64,000 bases of DNA from Platanthera guangdongensis (taxonomy: Eukaryota; Streptophyta; Magnoliopsida; Asparagales; Orchidaceae), in contig CM077162.1 of the NCBI GenBank assembly GCA_039583875.1, positions 171,325,220-171,389,219 of the forward strand, written 5' to 3'. Both the position numbers and the translations under genes were made by a program. A model generated the notes under the pieces. It worked only from the letters and a program-made list of their open reading frames with translations. It was not told the origin of the DNA and did not search any database. Shown one piece after another: positions 46,507-56,999 of this stretch; position 1 is the stretch's first letter, and each line of letters opens with the position of its first letter.

Positions 46507-48661
46507 ATGCAAGACCAATCCCGACGCTGATGGCCGCAGCAAGTGCGCCCAACACTTCACAGACTACTACTTCTTCGAGGGGCATACCGGCGAGGAGGAG
46601 TTCGCGGAGTTCGAGACGGAGTACGTGCCGCCGGGCTTCAAGGCACGCTGGCTGAGGCAGGGGGAGGCCATCAACACCTTCTACAACGACGAGCTCGCCT
46701 TCCCCATTTCTCATTTTGAGGTGGGGTTGCGCCCCCCCTGTGGTCGGAGGTCCGGCAAATTCTGAAGTACTACGACGCGGTACCCGCACAGCTAAACTCC
46801 AACGCCATCGCCATGATGGTGGCGTTCGCGAGCTACCTCCGGCGAGAGAGGATAGAGTTCAACCTGACAGTGTTCAGGAAGCTCTTCTCTTACAAGGCGA
46901 CGCTGGATGGGGTCGCTTACTTCGGCGGCTCGCTGATCAAAGTTCGCGAGATCGCGAACAAGCACCACAACTGGATGACCAGGATCTCCTTTATCAAGGG
47001 CGACCTCGACAACATCCCGTACTTGCCACAACAAAAAGGCGAGGAGGTCTACCGCCCGCCGGCCGTATTCGGCAATGATGCCGAGCTCCACAAATACTTC
47101 CTCCACAAGGATTTCGAGGTCACCTTCCTGCGAAGGGGCCTCGACGCGCTCCTCCCCATTCTACCTGGCGAAGTTATTGTTCTCTCCACATTGCCGAACT
47201 CACCAGACTGCCGAGCTCACAGTATTGCTTGTTGAAAATCTTCTAACTTTTTTCCAAGTTTTTTCCTTGCAGGGGAGCGGTTGATTCCCGCGAACTCGCC
47301 GTTTGCGGACCCGGGGTCGCACCCGGACCCCCTTGCTCGCGAAAAGGCGGCGGCGGCGGCCTGCCGAGATGAGGCGGCCCTCTCCCAACCCTCTTCCAGC
47401 AAGAGGCGGCCTGAGGATGCAGGGTCGAACCCGCCACACCGCCAGCCATTAGCAAAAACGATGAAGAAGGCCGTGCTCGCTTCGCGGGGAAAACAACATC
47501 AACAACATCAATCCAGCCCCAAATACATAAGCTCAACTGAGACGCCCCCCCCCCCCCCCCCCCCCGACGCGTCGCCGGAGAGCCCGCTGAAGGAGACCAC
47601 CAGCAAAGGCCGGAATGGCAACGAGGCTCCTTCTTCTGCGGCGACAATCTCCCCACCTCCTTCAGCGAAGAGGGCGGCTCGTAAGCGCGGGGCGCCGAAA
47701 CAACATCCCCTCTTCAACTTTTGGGGGCGGTGGAAGGACTCGGCAGGGGAGCCCATGGTGCAGTGGGATGAGCTGGCTTATCGGGTCTCCATCTCCACTC
47801 TGCATCCATCCTAGCATGACCGCGAGCTCGCCACTGGCCATGCTTACGCCCTCGTCTTCGGCCTCTATGGCCGCGAGGATGTCGAGGCCTATAAGAACAT
47901 TACCCTACGACAGCTCGGCCATGAGGGTCTGCAGGCCCACCTGCGGACCATGGAGCTCCACCACATGCTGACTTGCCACAGCTTTGCCCTCAGCAATCAA
48001 CTCTTAAAAGCCGAGCAGGCTCGCGATGTCGCCAAGGATAAGGTATCCGACCTGGCGAGGCAGCTCGACATCGCCGAGGGTCTCCTCGCCCAGGCCGCCG
48101 GTGGGTTGGTGTGTATCGGGCTCCTTCCCTCTTTTTACTTGAAATATTTTGCACTGTTAATGAATTCCTATTGCATCAGGATGCCAAGGCTGCCGGGGAG
48201 CTGCGGGCTCACAATGCCGAGCAGGAGGAGGAGATCGGCCAGCTGCGTGCCCAGCTTGCCGAGCTGGAGGGGGCGAATGTGAGGCTGAAGGAGGAGAATC
48301 AGAACCTCAGCCGCGAGGCCTGCCGCCAGGCGGAGATCTTCTTCCCGGCCAGCGACGTCGACCCTACCCTCCCCTATAAGAGGTCGTGGGTCTTTGGCGA
48401 GGCCAACCTCACCGAGAGGCTGCTGATCAACTCCATCCAAGCGGCCGAGTGCACCCTCCAAATGATGAAGGACATGGGGGTGCTGGTGCAGGGGTGCGAG
48501 GAGATCTACGCCAAGGACCTGATGCCGTGCTTATTCCCGGCGACGCCGCCCAGCGAGAAGGAGGATAGCCTAGACGTGATGTTCGGGAAGGGCTTCCAGG
48601 ATCAATCGGGTGAGGGGGAGGACCGGTCCGGCGGGGGGGGGGGGGGGGTGGCGAGGCCTGA
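46507..48661 (+). pseudogene. gene B of the long-TIR element: plant-transposon 'Transposase_28'-like and coiled coil
   Basis: A TATAAATA box (46401-46410) and CT-rich leader precede it. The coding frame opens before 46540 (KCAQHFTDYYFFEGHTGEEE); the ATG at 46507 is one base out of frame. A run of seven C near 46736 shifts the frame, after which EVRQILKYYDAVPAQLNSNA and YLRRERIEFNLTVFRKLF (46755-46895) resemble the domain annotated as putative gypsy-type transposon protein (Transposase_28). An intron ends at TTGCAG 47272 (its donor is uncertain). Exon 2 has a poly-Pro tract and one TAG at 47812. An intron 48109-48179 rejoins in phase to a long coiled coil (NAEQEEEIGQLRAQLAELEGA) and a C-terminal domain ending at TGA 48659-48661, after a G run. 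Function unknown. Confidence 0.65.
47547..47566. repeat. poly-C run coding a proline tract in gene B
   Basis: About 20 C in a row between ACG and GACGCG. In the gene B frame it encodes consecutive prolines. It is a likely slippage and sequencing-error site; the gene B frame does remain open across it. Confidence 0.9.
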
Positions 48662-48707
48662 ATTTGTGTATTCTTCTTCTTTCTTTTTTGTTTACTCGCC
48701 GAAGCCG

Positions 48708-49448
48708 CGGGGATTATATACAACCCCGTATCTGGCGAGTGAGGTCTCCAAGGATTGTACCGGGCGGTTCAGGTCATCCAAGCAACAGGCAAGCCCAGCA
48801 AAGGACTAAAGATTGTGGGCGAGCTCGGCAAGGAGATGCCGAACCCGAGCTCGGCATTCGTCGACCGCGAGCTCGGTATTCGCCGAGCTAGACCAGAATC
48901 GTCAAGCTCAAGTCAACTGATGGCGACCAATGGATGGGCGAGCTCGCCGTCCCAGCTCGCACCCTCGTAGAGGAGCTCAGCAACAACAAGCGAGCAGGAT
49001 CTGCCGAGGTGGCCAGGCTCCCCAGCTCGCCCAGATGTACGAGGTACTTTTTACTGTTTTGCCCCCATTGGTCTGCCCATAGTCCTTCAAAACAGCGGAG
49101 TTTGGATGTTGGCAGACCCGACCAAGGTTTTTTTTGGTAATTTCAGGTCAGTTCAGTTTGGTTATTGACAGTTCAGATTCTAAAAACTATAAATATGACC
49201 CAAGGGGTACCCCAGAAGGCATGCTTCGTGTGCTCTCCTGCTCCAGTTTTCAAGTGCTTTCTGAGTGTACCTTAGCTCGGCCTCTGGATAAGGAGGGAAA
49301 GCGCTCTCAGATCTTCCGGGTGCGTGGTGGGTCCTCCCCACCGAGCCTTTGGGTTGGTTCCTCTTGTTTCTTCTGTTATTTTGCTTGCAGGAGCGAAGTA
49401 GGTGCGCGACCACCCCTTACCCGAGGGCGAACTCCACAGGAGACCGAG
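48708..49448 (+). repeat. long-TIR element, right arm
   Basis: Inverted partner of 44188-44933. Carries TATAAATA (about 49187) pointing outward toward copia-2, a T-rich stretch ending TTGCTTGCAG (49390) that looks like a splice acceptor, and the terminal GGAGACCGAG. Confidence 0.93.
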
Positions 49449-49466
49449 ATTTCAGTTTCAATAATG

Positions 49467-52193
49467 GCATAAAATACTAGGACATGTAAACATGAAAAAC
49501 ATTGCTAGGCTAGCTAAAGACAGTCTTGTAAGAGGTTTACCTTCTAGTCCCTACAAGAAGGAAGTCCTTTGCAGGGCTTGTCAACTAGACAAGCAAACTA
49601 AATCTAGCTTTAAGTCAGTTAACAAAAGTGATTCACATAGGATTTTGTATTTTCTACACATGGATCTCGTTGGACCCATTGCTGTATAAAGCCTAGGATG
49701 GAAATCCTACACTTTAGTTATTGTAGATGACTTCTCAAGGTTCACTTGGGTGTTCTTTCTGAGATCTAAGTCAGATACCTTTAAAGTTCTTACAGATTTT
49801 CTCGGGACCATACAGATTGAGTACTCTACTCATGTTGCATTGATCAGAAGTGACCATGGTACAGAGTTCAAGTCTCTTCTTACGCATGAGTTCTGTGAGA
49901 AGGAAGGTATCAAGCACTGCTTCTCAGATCCTATAACTCCCCAACAAAATGGGGTAGCTGAAAGGAAAAATAGGACCCTAATTGAAGCTGCAGGCACATT
50001 ACTTGCAGATGTTTATATGCCACTATCCTTTTGGGTAGATGCTGTAAGCACAACAAATTATGTACTGAACAGAAGTTTGATTCATAAATTAAAGAATAGC
50101 ACTCCCTATGAATTACTTAAAGGGAAGAAACCTAAAATCACCTATTTTAAAGTATTTGGTTGCATATGCTATATACATAATAACAACAAGAAATGCATTA
50201 GAAAGTTTGAAGCTAAGGCTGAAGAGGGAATCTTTCTAGGATATTCCCAAGCAAGCAAAGCTTATAGGGTATTTAATAAATCATCTTTAAAAATTGAAGA
50301 GTCAATTCATGTTACTTTTGATGAGACTAAAATGTCTTGTAAGGAGAAAGAGATTTCTACCAGTAATCCTTTGCAGGTACCTCACTTGTGTGAGAAATTG
50401 GATGGACTAAACCTCACCCAAGAGGCTCCAACACATCCTTCTCCACAAGTTGATGAAGACAGTGAAGAAGAAAGTACTGAAGTGACTAAACTTCATCCAA
50501 TAGCAAACATAATTCCACAAGAAGAATTAAATCAAAATGTTGTTGCTGAACCAAATCCACCCACTGATCTTGTCACACTAAGCGATCACCCTAAATCCCA
50601 AGTGATTGGAGACATAACAGTAGGTGTACAGACATGACATCAACTCAACCAAGACTTGGTGCATGCTTGTTTTCTCTCTCAAGTTGAGCCTCGATCCATA
50701 CATGATGCTGAGCAGGATCCCCACTCGATCATTGCTATGCAAGAGGAACTCAACCAGTTTGAGAGATGTAGAGTTTGATATTTGATTTCAAGACCCAAAG
50801 ACTACCCAGTCATTAGAACCAAATGTGTATATAGAAACAAAGTAGATGCAGAAGGTGCAATTGTGAGGAACAAGCTAGACTTGTTGCTCAAGGATATAGG
50901 CAAGAAGAAGGCATAGACTATGATCAAACCTTTGCACCAGTTGCAAGGTTAGAGGCAATCAGAATCTTTCTTGCCTATGCTGCCTACAAGAAGTTCAAGG
51001 TATATCAGATGGATGAGAAGAGTGCTTTTCTAAATGGAATATTAAAAGAAGAGGTTTATGTTGAACAACCTCCAGGTTTTGTTTCTCCAACTCATCCCTC
51101 TTATGTATCTAAAGCAAGCTCCAAGAGCTTGGTATGAGACCTTAGCTAGCTTTCTGATAGAGCATGATTTCACTAGAGGCATAGTAGATAAAACACTATT
51201 CACTAGACACCATAAGGATAAAATCTTGTTAGTACAAATCTATGTGGATGAAAATATATTTGGATCTACTGACTCTAAACTATGCAAGAGGTTTTCTGAC
51301 CTCATGCATTCTAAGTTTGAGATGAGTAGTATGGGTGAGATCTCCTACTTCCTTGGTCTACAAGTGAAGCAGCTACCTGATGACATCTTCATCTCCCAAG
51401 CAAAGTATGCTAAAGAGCTTCTTAATAAGTTTGGGATGGCTGATGCCTCAGCAAAGAAAACACCTATGTCTACTAATACTGTAATAGATTCTGATCCACA
51501 TGGGAAACCTGTTGACCAGAAGTTATATAGGGGCATTATTGGGTCCCTATTATATCTTACAGCTAGCATACCTGATATCATGTTTGCCATATGCCTTTGT
51601 GCTAGGTTCCAAGTGAACCCTAAAAAATCTCACCTAAGTTTTCTAAAAAGAATTTTGAGATATATAGAGTTGTCCCAATCTAGGCCTATAGTATCCTACA
51701 GAGTCAGAATTTGATTTAACTGGATATTTAGATGTTAACTTTGCTGGATGCAGGGTTGACAGGAAAAGTACCCCAGGAACTTGCCAGTTCCTTGGTATGA
51801 GACTAGTGTCTTGATTTTGTAAGAAGCAGTTATCTGTGTCTACATCAACAACTGAAGCAGAATACATAGCTATTGGCAGTTGTTGTTCCCATATGTTGTG
51901 GATTCAAAACCAACTCCTAGACTATGGTTTCAACTTAAATAATTCAACTCTACTATGTAATAACACAAGTGCTCTATCCATAGCACAGAATCCAGTCCAT
52001 CACAGTAGGACTAAGCATATAGACATTAAGAATCATTTCATTAGAGAGTGTGTAGACAAAAATAATAATTAAACTTGTCTATATCTACACTGATTTACAA
52101 AGAGCTGATATTTTCACCAAACCCTTGGATGAAAAAAATCACTTGTTCTTTATAAATCAGCTTGGAATGATCAATGAAGAAGCCTTAGTTTAA
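49467..52193 (+). pseudogene. pol: copia-2 pol (IN-RT-RH), lightly damaged
   Basis: GAG-pre-integrase: WHKILGHVNMKNIARL (49467-49514). Integrase: VIVDDFSRFTWVFFL, SDHGTEFKSLLTHEFC, TPQQNGVAERKNRTLIEAAG (to about 50000), then [44 protein letters not shown] (about 50920-50960), [36 protein letters not shown] (51240), where the second catalytic Asp of YVDD reads Glu-Asn, so RT is likely dead. RNase H: STTEAEYIAIG (51842), HSRTKHIDIKNHFIREC, ADIFTKPLDEKN, ending at TAA 52191. Nonsense codons fall at 49687, 50637 and 50777, and frames slip near 50880 and 51100. Confidence 0.9.
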
Positions 52194-52224
52194 TTTCTAT
52201 CTGTACTCGACGAATTTGCAATTG

Positions 52225-52510
52225 TTCGTCGAACGGAGCTCGACGAACTGGGGAAAGTTCTTGAGATATTCGTCGAATGAAGTTCGACGAACTCTCTGTG
52301 AGTGAAGTCATTTTTGTCGACCGGAGATCGACGAATCTACTTCAGAAAACTTTCGTCGAACGGAGCTCGACGAAATATCTTCAAATCTTCAGACTGAGCT
52401 CGACGAATTATTTAACTGCAAATTATTTTGTCGACCTCAGATCAAAGAATTATTTTATTTTTCGTGGAATGGAGTTTGTCGATTCATATTCTGGAAAACC
52501 TTATATATAT
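52225..52510 (+). promoter_or_regulatory. 23-bp inverted-repeat array and TATA box before the third ORF
   Basis: Units of the form TTCGTCGA-N7-TCGACGAA occur at 52225-52247, 52269-52291, 52313-52335, 52352-52374, 52427-52449 (worn) and 52461-52483 (worn), plus a right half-site at 52400-52407. The first intervals are 44, 44 and 39 bp. TTATATATAT follows at 52501 and the third-ORF ATG at 52585. Just upstream of that ATG is CGTTTTTCTCTTGCAG|GTAC, a good splice-acceptor context (52576). It may be an internal promoter for the third ORF, a splice site for a subgenomic mRNA, or both. Confidence 0.6.
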
Positions 52511-52584
52511 GTTTTCTTCGACCTCCATCCCGTGCTTTTAGTTCCTTTGCACTTGATCGTCGTTTTTCTCTTGCAGGTACTCAA

Positions 52585-55500
52585 ATGACGATTCCAGCAG
52601 GAAATCTAGCGGCAATGAAATTCTACACCGGCTTTGATGTCGATTTCGATTCCTTTCAACATTCCGACCCAATATTCCTGGAAATCCTAGAACTGCTTGA
52701 AGAACAATAGTTGAAGAGTCTGCTATCCACCAAGATCAAGATCTCTAGCACAAAAATCAGGGAGTAGGTCTATACCTCCTCCACAACAGATGACAACACC
52801 ATGACTGGAACTATAGCGGGTAATGCTGTTTCCCTCACCTCCGCCATTTTAACAGAAATTTTTGGGTTAATTAATGGTGATGAAGAATTGGAAATTGACA
52901 CTGAAGAATATGATGTGATGCTGGGTATGATGGGTTACTCCGGAGAAACCCCAAATAAGTTGCTGAAGAAACACTTGTCTGCTGAGTTCAAATTTCTAGC
53001 AGACATTATGGGAAAAGTGTCGCTGGGGAAGCACACTGCATATGACTACATAACCAAACACCAATTCCTGGTTATGTGTGCTGTGGTAAATAAGAAGAAA
53101 GTGCACTGGGCTCAGATCATGTTTGATCTGATTAAGAAAAATAATACAAAGAAAGAGGTGTGTTTTGGAAGAATATTAGGGATCGTCCTGAAATAAAAGG
53201 CTGCTGAATCCCTGGTCTCCCAGACCATATTCATCAATGCTTCTAAGAGGCTCACCTGTGCCCTTTTTGGCAGGTGGGAGAGGACCATCACCGAGCCCTC
53301 CAAGGCTTCTTCCTCTTCCACCAGGGCTTCTAAGAGTACTACGGCTGCTCCTGCCACTTCCCTCCCTACTGAAGAGATCCCTCCTCCACCTCCCTCACCT
53401 CCAGCCATCACACCTCAACATTAGATGCCACAATAACCCTCTTCCACAATTCCTTCTCTTCAATAACCACTCCAACAACCACAACTACAAATTCATATTC
53501 CTACTCCAACTTCATCTACTCCAACCTCTCCACAAATAAACATCATTGAAATTCCCTCCTCTCCCCTTCAGGAATATCATCAACCCTCTCCTTCTCAATC
53601 ACCACAACTAGCCACACCTCAATCACCCCTTGATACACACATTACCTCACCACCTTCATCTCCCTTACCCCCCATTTGGACAACATCCCATTCTTCAATC
53701 TGCCTTCACCCTCCCTCACTACCTCTACTCCTCAGGATGAACTCATGCAAGATGCACCACCTCCACCTCCACATCCACTATCCTCCTCCATTCCTACCTT
53801 TGTCTCCACCACTACACCTTTTACACCACCCTCTGTAGCTCCACTCTTGTATCCCTCCATCCTACCACCACTCATTGCACTTCTCACTCCCTTTATTAAA
53901 ACCATCATAACAGAGGCCATTTCACCTCTTGCTTCTTCCATTTCCTCCATAGCTGCACAAATATCTGCTCTTTCTTCTCCTCCCTCTTCAGTTAGGGGCC
54001 TGACACCAGTGTACACTGAAACTAGGCAGGGGGAGATACTCAATGAAGAAGTAGCATCAAAAATAGCAGCAGAAGTAACAACAACAACAGTAGCAGCAGA
54101 TGCAGTAGAAACAGAAGAAACAGTAGAAACAGAAGAAGCAGTGCAGCACCAGATGATAATAAAGAATTATTTGATTTAATTAATTTTATTGAGTCTAATA
54201 TGGACTTGGATGAGCATGTGTTGGCTGAGACAATAACTATTGGTGATTTTATTATAAATCCCACAGTTTATCTTTTAAATTTATTGCGCAGTTTTGATAC
54301 AACCTATTTTAATAACCTTCCATCAAATAACACTAAGCTATCCATGGCTATCATTCCTTACACCTTTCCCATAAGCCCTAAAGTTGCCAAGCAACTAAAG
54401 GCTAGTTTTGTTACAACAGAGGTTCCAACCACAGAGGTTCCAGCTATAGTGGTTCCAGTCATTCCATCTTCACCCAAAGCTGTTTCACCCATTACTTCAT
54501 CCCCTCCAACAGATATTTCTGCTCCAGTTTTTGTAATGGATGATTCACCCATGCCTGATCTTGATGCTTTGATCATGGCTGACATTGAAGAGTAAAATAA
54601 GTCAGTTGCTGAGAGAACTGAAGTGTACAGCTCTCCAGATCCTACTCCAGCTATAGTTCCAGCTCCTCCTCCAGCTCCTACTCAGGCTGAAAAGCCAATT
54701 GATAAATCAGTACTAAAGGCCATTGATGCCTTATATGATGCTCCTCAAGATTCTGATGATGAGGATGATGATGATGATGAAGACTCAGATGATGAGCCAA
54801 AGAAAAAGAAAGTATCTAAAAAGAGGAAAGCTCCTCCACCTCCTGCACCAAAATTAAATCCAACAAATGACACACCATACTATATACTTCAAAAGATCAC
54901 ACCTTATAAGGGCATGCCAACATGGATGTAGCTGTCCAAGAATGAAGAGAATGAAAGAAAGAGAAGCAGAAGATATTCTCCTCCTCCACAGAGATTCAGA
55001 AAGGACCCTCCTCCTCCTCTAGCTGCTGGTGCTTCAAGTTCATCAACTCAAAGGACTACCAAATTTCAAACTTATCAAAGGCAGCAGGGTAGATCCTCAT
55101 CTTCAGGAAGCAGTCAGCAAAGACAGTATTCATTTGGCAAGCAGCACCAACAACAACAGCAGCAAAATCAGCAACAACAACAAAAATTCCCTAAACATCA
55201 AAAAGCTGAAAGCACCAAAAGACCTGCTTCCCCACCTGTACCATTTGAGGATCCAGAGACAGCTACAACAGCTAGGATGGTCAGGTTCTAGGAACTGGTT
55301 GGCCTTTCTATGATTAACAAAGCTAAAGCTGAAGGGAAGGATACCTCTCAATACTCTACAATGTTTAAGTACAGAAAGGAAGAACTAAACAGGTTTGCTA
55401 AGGCTAACAAGTTTTTTAATGTTAATGATTATATGAAACTGCATCCAGAAGTAGTAGTGCCTAGGGCTACATCTCTTAATGTCATTGGGGCTGCTGACAT

Positions 55501-55609
55501 GATAATGACCAAGACTCAAGATGCAGATCCTAACAGGGAAATTATATTTACACAATCTGGAGACAAAGCCAAAGAGGAGAAGCACAAGGAGAAGAAGAAG
55601 AAGAAATGA
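52585..55609 (+). pseudogene. copia-2 third ORF (env-position): capsid-like/Pro-rich/acidic protein
   Basis: ATG at 52585; about 1000 codons to TGA 55607. The N-terminal part (to about residue 200) is globular and helical (AILTEIFGLINGDEELE, SAEFKFLADIMGKVSLGKHT, VNKKKVHWAQIMFDLIKKN). It recalls uncharacterised plant transposon proteins that carry a LxxxVNxxxxxWxxxIxxxI motif. Then comes a long Pro/Ser/Thr/Gln-rich stretch, a second helical block (DLDEHVLAETITIGDFIINP), an Asp/Glu run (DSDDEDDDDDEDSDDEPKKKK), a Gln/Ser-rich region and a Lys-rich end. In-frame TAG/TAA at about 52708, 52765, 53194, 53423, 53432, 53462, 54593, 54929 and 55289 mostly fit CAG/CAA decay; single-base slips fall near 53665 and 54140. 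No signal peptide or transmembrane segment was recognised, so a true envelope role is doubtful. Confidence 0.7.
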
Positions 55610-55788
55610 ACTTTGAACAGTTTAAGTCTTTTGATTATTTTAAAACTGTCTGTTTATATTCTGATACAAAGCTCTGTGTATATATATATCTGCTGCATAT
55701 TTTAAATTTTTCATGCCAGATATATGTTTTATTACTTTGATTTTAATGTGAGTCTGTAATTAGTGACCTTACCCAAATAAGGGGAGAT
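55610..55788 (+). other. copia-2 3' untranslated region and polypurine tract
   Basis: AT-rich, ending in AAGGGGAGAT directly before the LTR, the standard plus-strand primer site of copia elements. Confidence 0.8.
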
Positions 55789-56329
55789 TGTTGGATCCCT
55801 AGTTGGATTTGGGCTAGGTTCACTAAATTAGCATGTTTGGCCCAACATGTATAGCCAGGGTAATGTATGAGTTCTAGAGTTTAGGCCATGTTCTTAGAGT
55901 CAACACTACATGGACCAGCCATCAACATACTGCAGAAGACTCAAGACTTAGAGAATTTTCAAAGACTCAGAAAATGAGTTCGATGTTCGTCGAACTCAGG
56001 TCGATGAAAGTTGTACTCAACTCGACGAAATCAGAGACAATTCTCTGAGCTGAGCTCGACGAACTTGAATCTCAGGTCGACGAATTCCAGAGTATACTTC
56101 AACACCAAGTCCAGAATTCTTCACACTTAACTCCAGTCAACGAACTTAGTTCTCAGGTCGACGAACTTAGTTCTCAGGTCGATGATCTCTGGGTATTCTA
56201 CTTCAACATCTTATTCCAGAAAGATCTAAGTATTTGAAGTCCAGCTTCACACTCCAATTGACGAAGTTAGAATATCAGCTCGACGAATTTGGATCTTAGT
56301 TCGACGATTTCTGGATCATCTACTTCAAC
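55789..56329 (+). repeat. copia-2 3' LTR, truncated by copia-3
   Basis: Starts TGTTGGATCCCTAG. From 55980 to 56310 it carries about nine TCGACGAA / TCGATGAA half-sites and one full unit TTCGTCGA-N7-TCGATGAA (about 55987), matching the array at 52225. It stops at 56329, where the copia-3 LTR (TGTTAGAAAG) begins; the preceding TCAAC is the expected 5-bp duplication. Confidence 0.85.
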
Positions 56330-56864
56330 TGTTAGAAAGTAGAGACCTTCTCAAGGAAGCGAAAAGAAGAGAACAAGCCGAATAAACTTTTGAATAATCG
56401 ATTTATGGAAATTTTATTATCCAAAAAAGATAACTATTACAAAGGTATGCCCTCCCTTATATAGAATGGAGGAGAGATCTGTTCTTAGAGAGAATACAAA
56501 TATCTGGTCGAGAGATGTGGGACTAAAATTTACAAGCTAAGCGGACTGTACAAAGTAAATTTCCCTCCCTCTGTCCGCACAGGCCGCGCGGTTAGACAGA
56601 AGGACTAACCGCACGGCAGTTGGGGAAATTACAATAAGAGATGCAGAGAGGTCGCCTGTGAAGATTGCATATAGAAAATATAGAATTTTTCTTTCTCTTC
56701 CTCAACCGCCCGGAATTTCTTCATCTTTACAAGTCGCCGAAACAACAGTCAAGAGACAAACCGCCAGACCGCGCTGAAGAAGAAGGAACAACAATTCTCT
56801 AACCCGCCAAGACAGACAACAAACCGCAAGAAGTTCCGGTCTCAAAGTAAAAGCAACTTCAACA
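56330..56864 (-). repeat. copia-3A 3' LTR (535 bp)
   Basis: Shares long identical blocks with 61441-61837 (for example around GAACAAGCCGAATAAACTTT and AGATGTGGGACTAAAATTT), but between them carries unrelated patches totalling about 140 bp more. The purine tract GAGGGGAG follows at 56865-56872. Confidence 0.9.
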
Positions 56865-56999
56865 CTCCCCTCAAGCTGGAGCTCTTTGCTAAAATCATCC
56901 ACAAAAGTCTTCTATATGAGAAAGAGAAGACAATCATCTCTCACCCCCCTGTATAAAGATTCTTAACTCCCTTGTCGCAAACATGCAGGTTTGGTTTTT

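Larger units (their letters stand above)
44188..49448. mobile_element. 5.26-kb element with about 745-bp inverted terminal repeats and two genes
   Basis: Arm 44188-44933 is the inverted copy of 48708-49448 (by eye well above 90% identity, a few small indels). The outer ends are CTCGGTCTCCTGTGGAG and its complement. Right of 49448 the copia-2 frame begins at once. Left of 44188 is one base and then gypsy-2, so the left target duplication cannot be read. Inside are gene A (45094-46144) and gene B (46507-48661); neither is a known transposase. Long arms and captured-gene content recall Mutator-like elements, but the terminal sequence is not one I know. Superfamily uncertain. Confidence 0.88.
49449..56329 (+). 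mobile_element. copia-2: Sirevirus-like retrotransposon with a third ORF
   Basis: Begins, just after the long-TIR element, inside the GAG-pre-integrase domain. Integrase, RT and RNase H follow to 52193, then an inverted-repeat-rich region, a long third ORF (52585-55609), a purine tract AAGGGGAGAT (55779-55788) and the 3' LTR starting TGTTGGATCC (55789). An ORF between pol and the 3' LTR is the hallmark of Sireviruses (env-like position). The 5' LTR, gag and protease lie beyond gypsy-2 in the assembly gap; the 3' LTR is cut at 56329 by copia-3. Confidence 0.88.

Noticed and set aside
44188..49448. Arms read as LTRs of a retrotransposon (TATA box inside each)
   Set aside because: The two copies are inverted, not direct, and no retroviral proteins or primer site lie between them.
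52225..52483. CRISPR-like spacing of 23-bp repeats
   Set aside because: Units are palindromic with varying inner bases, spacers are similar in length but related in sequence, and the context is a plant retrotransposon.
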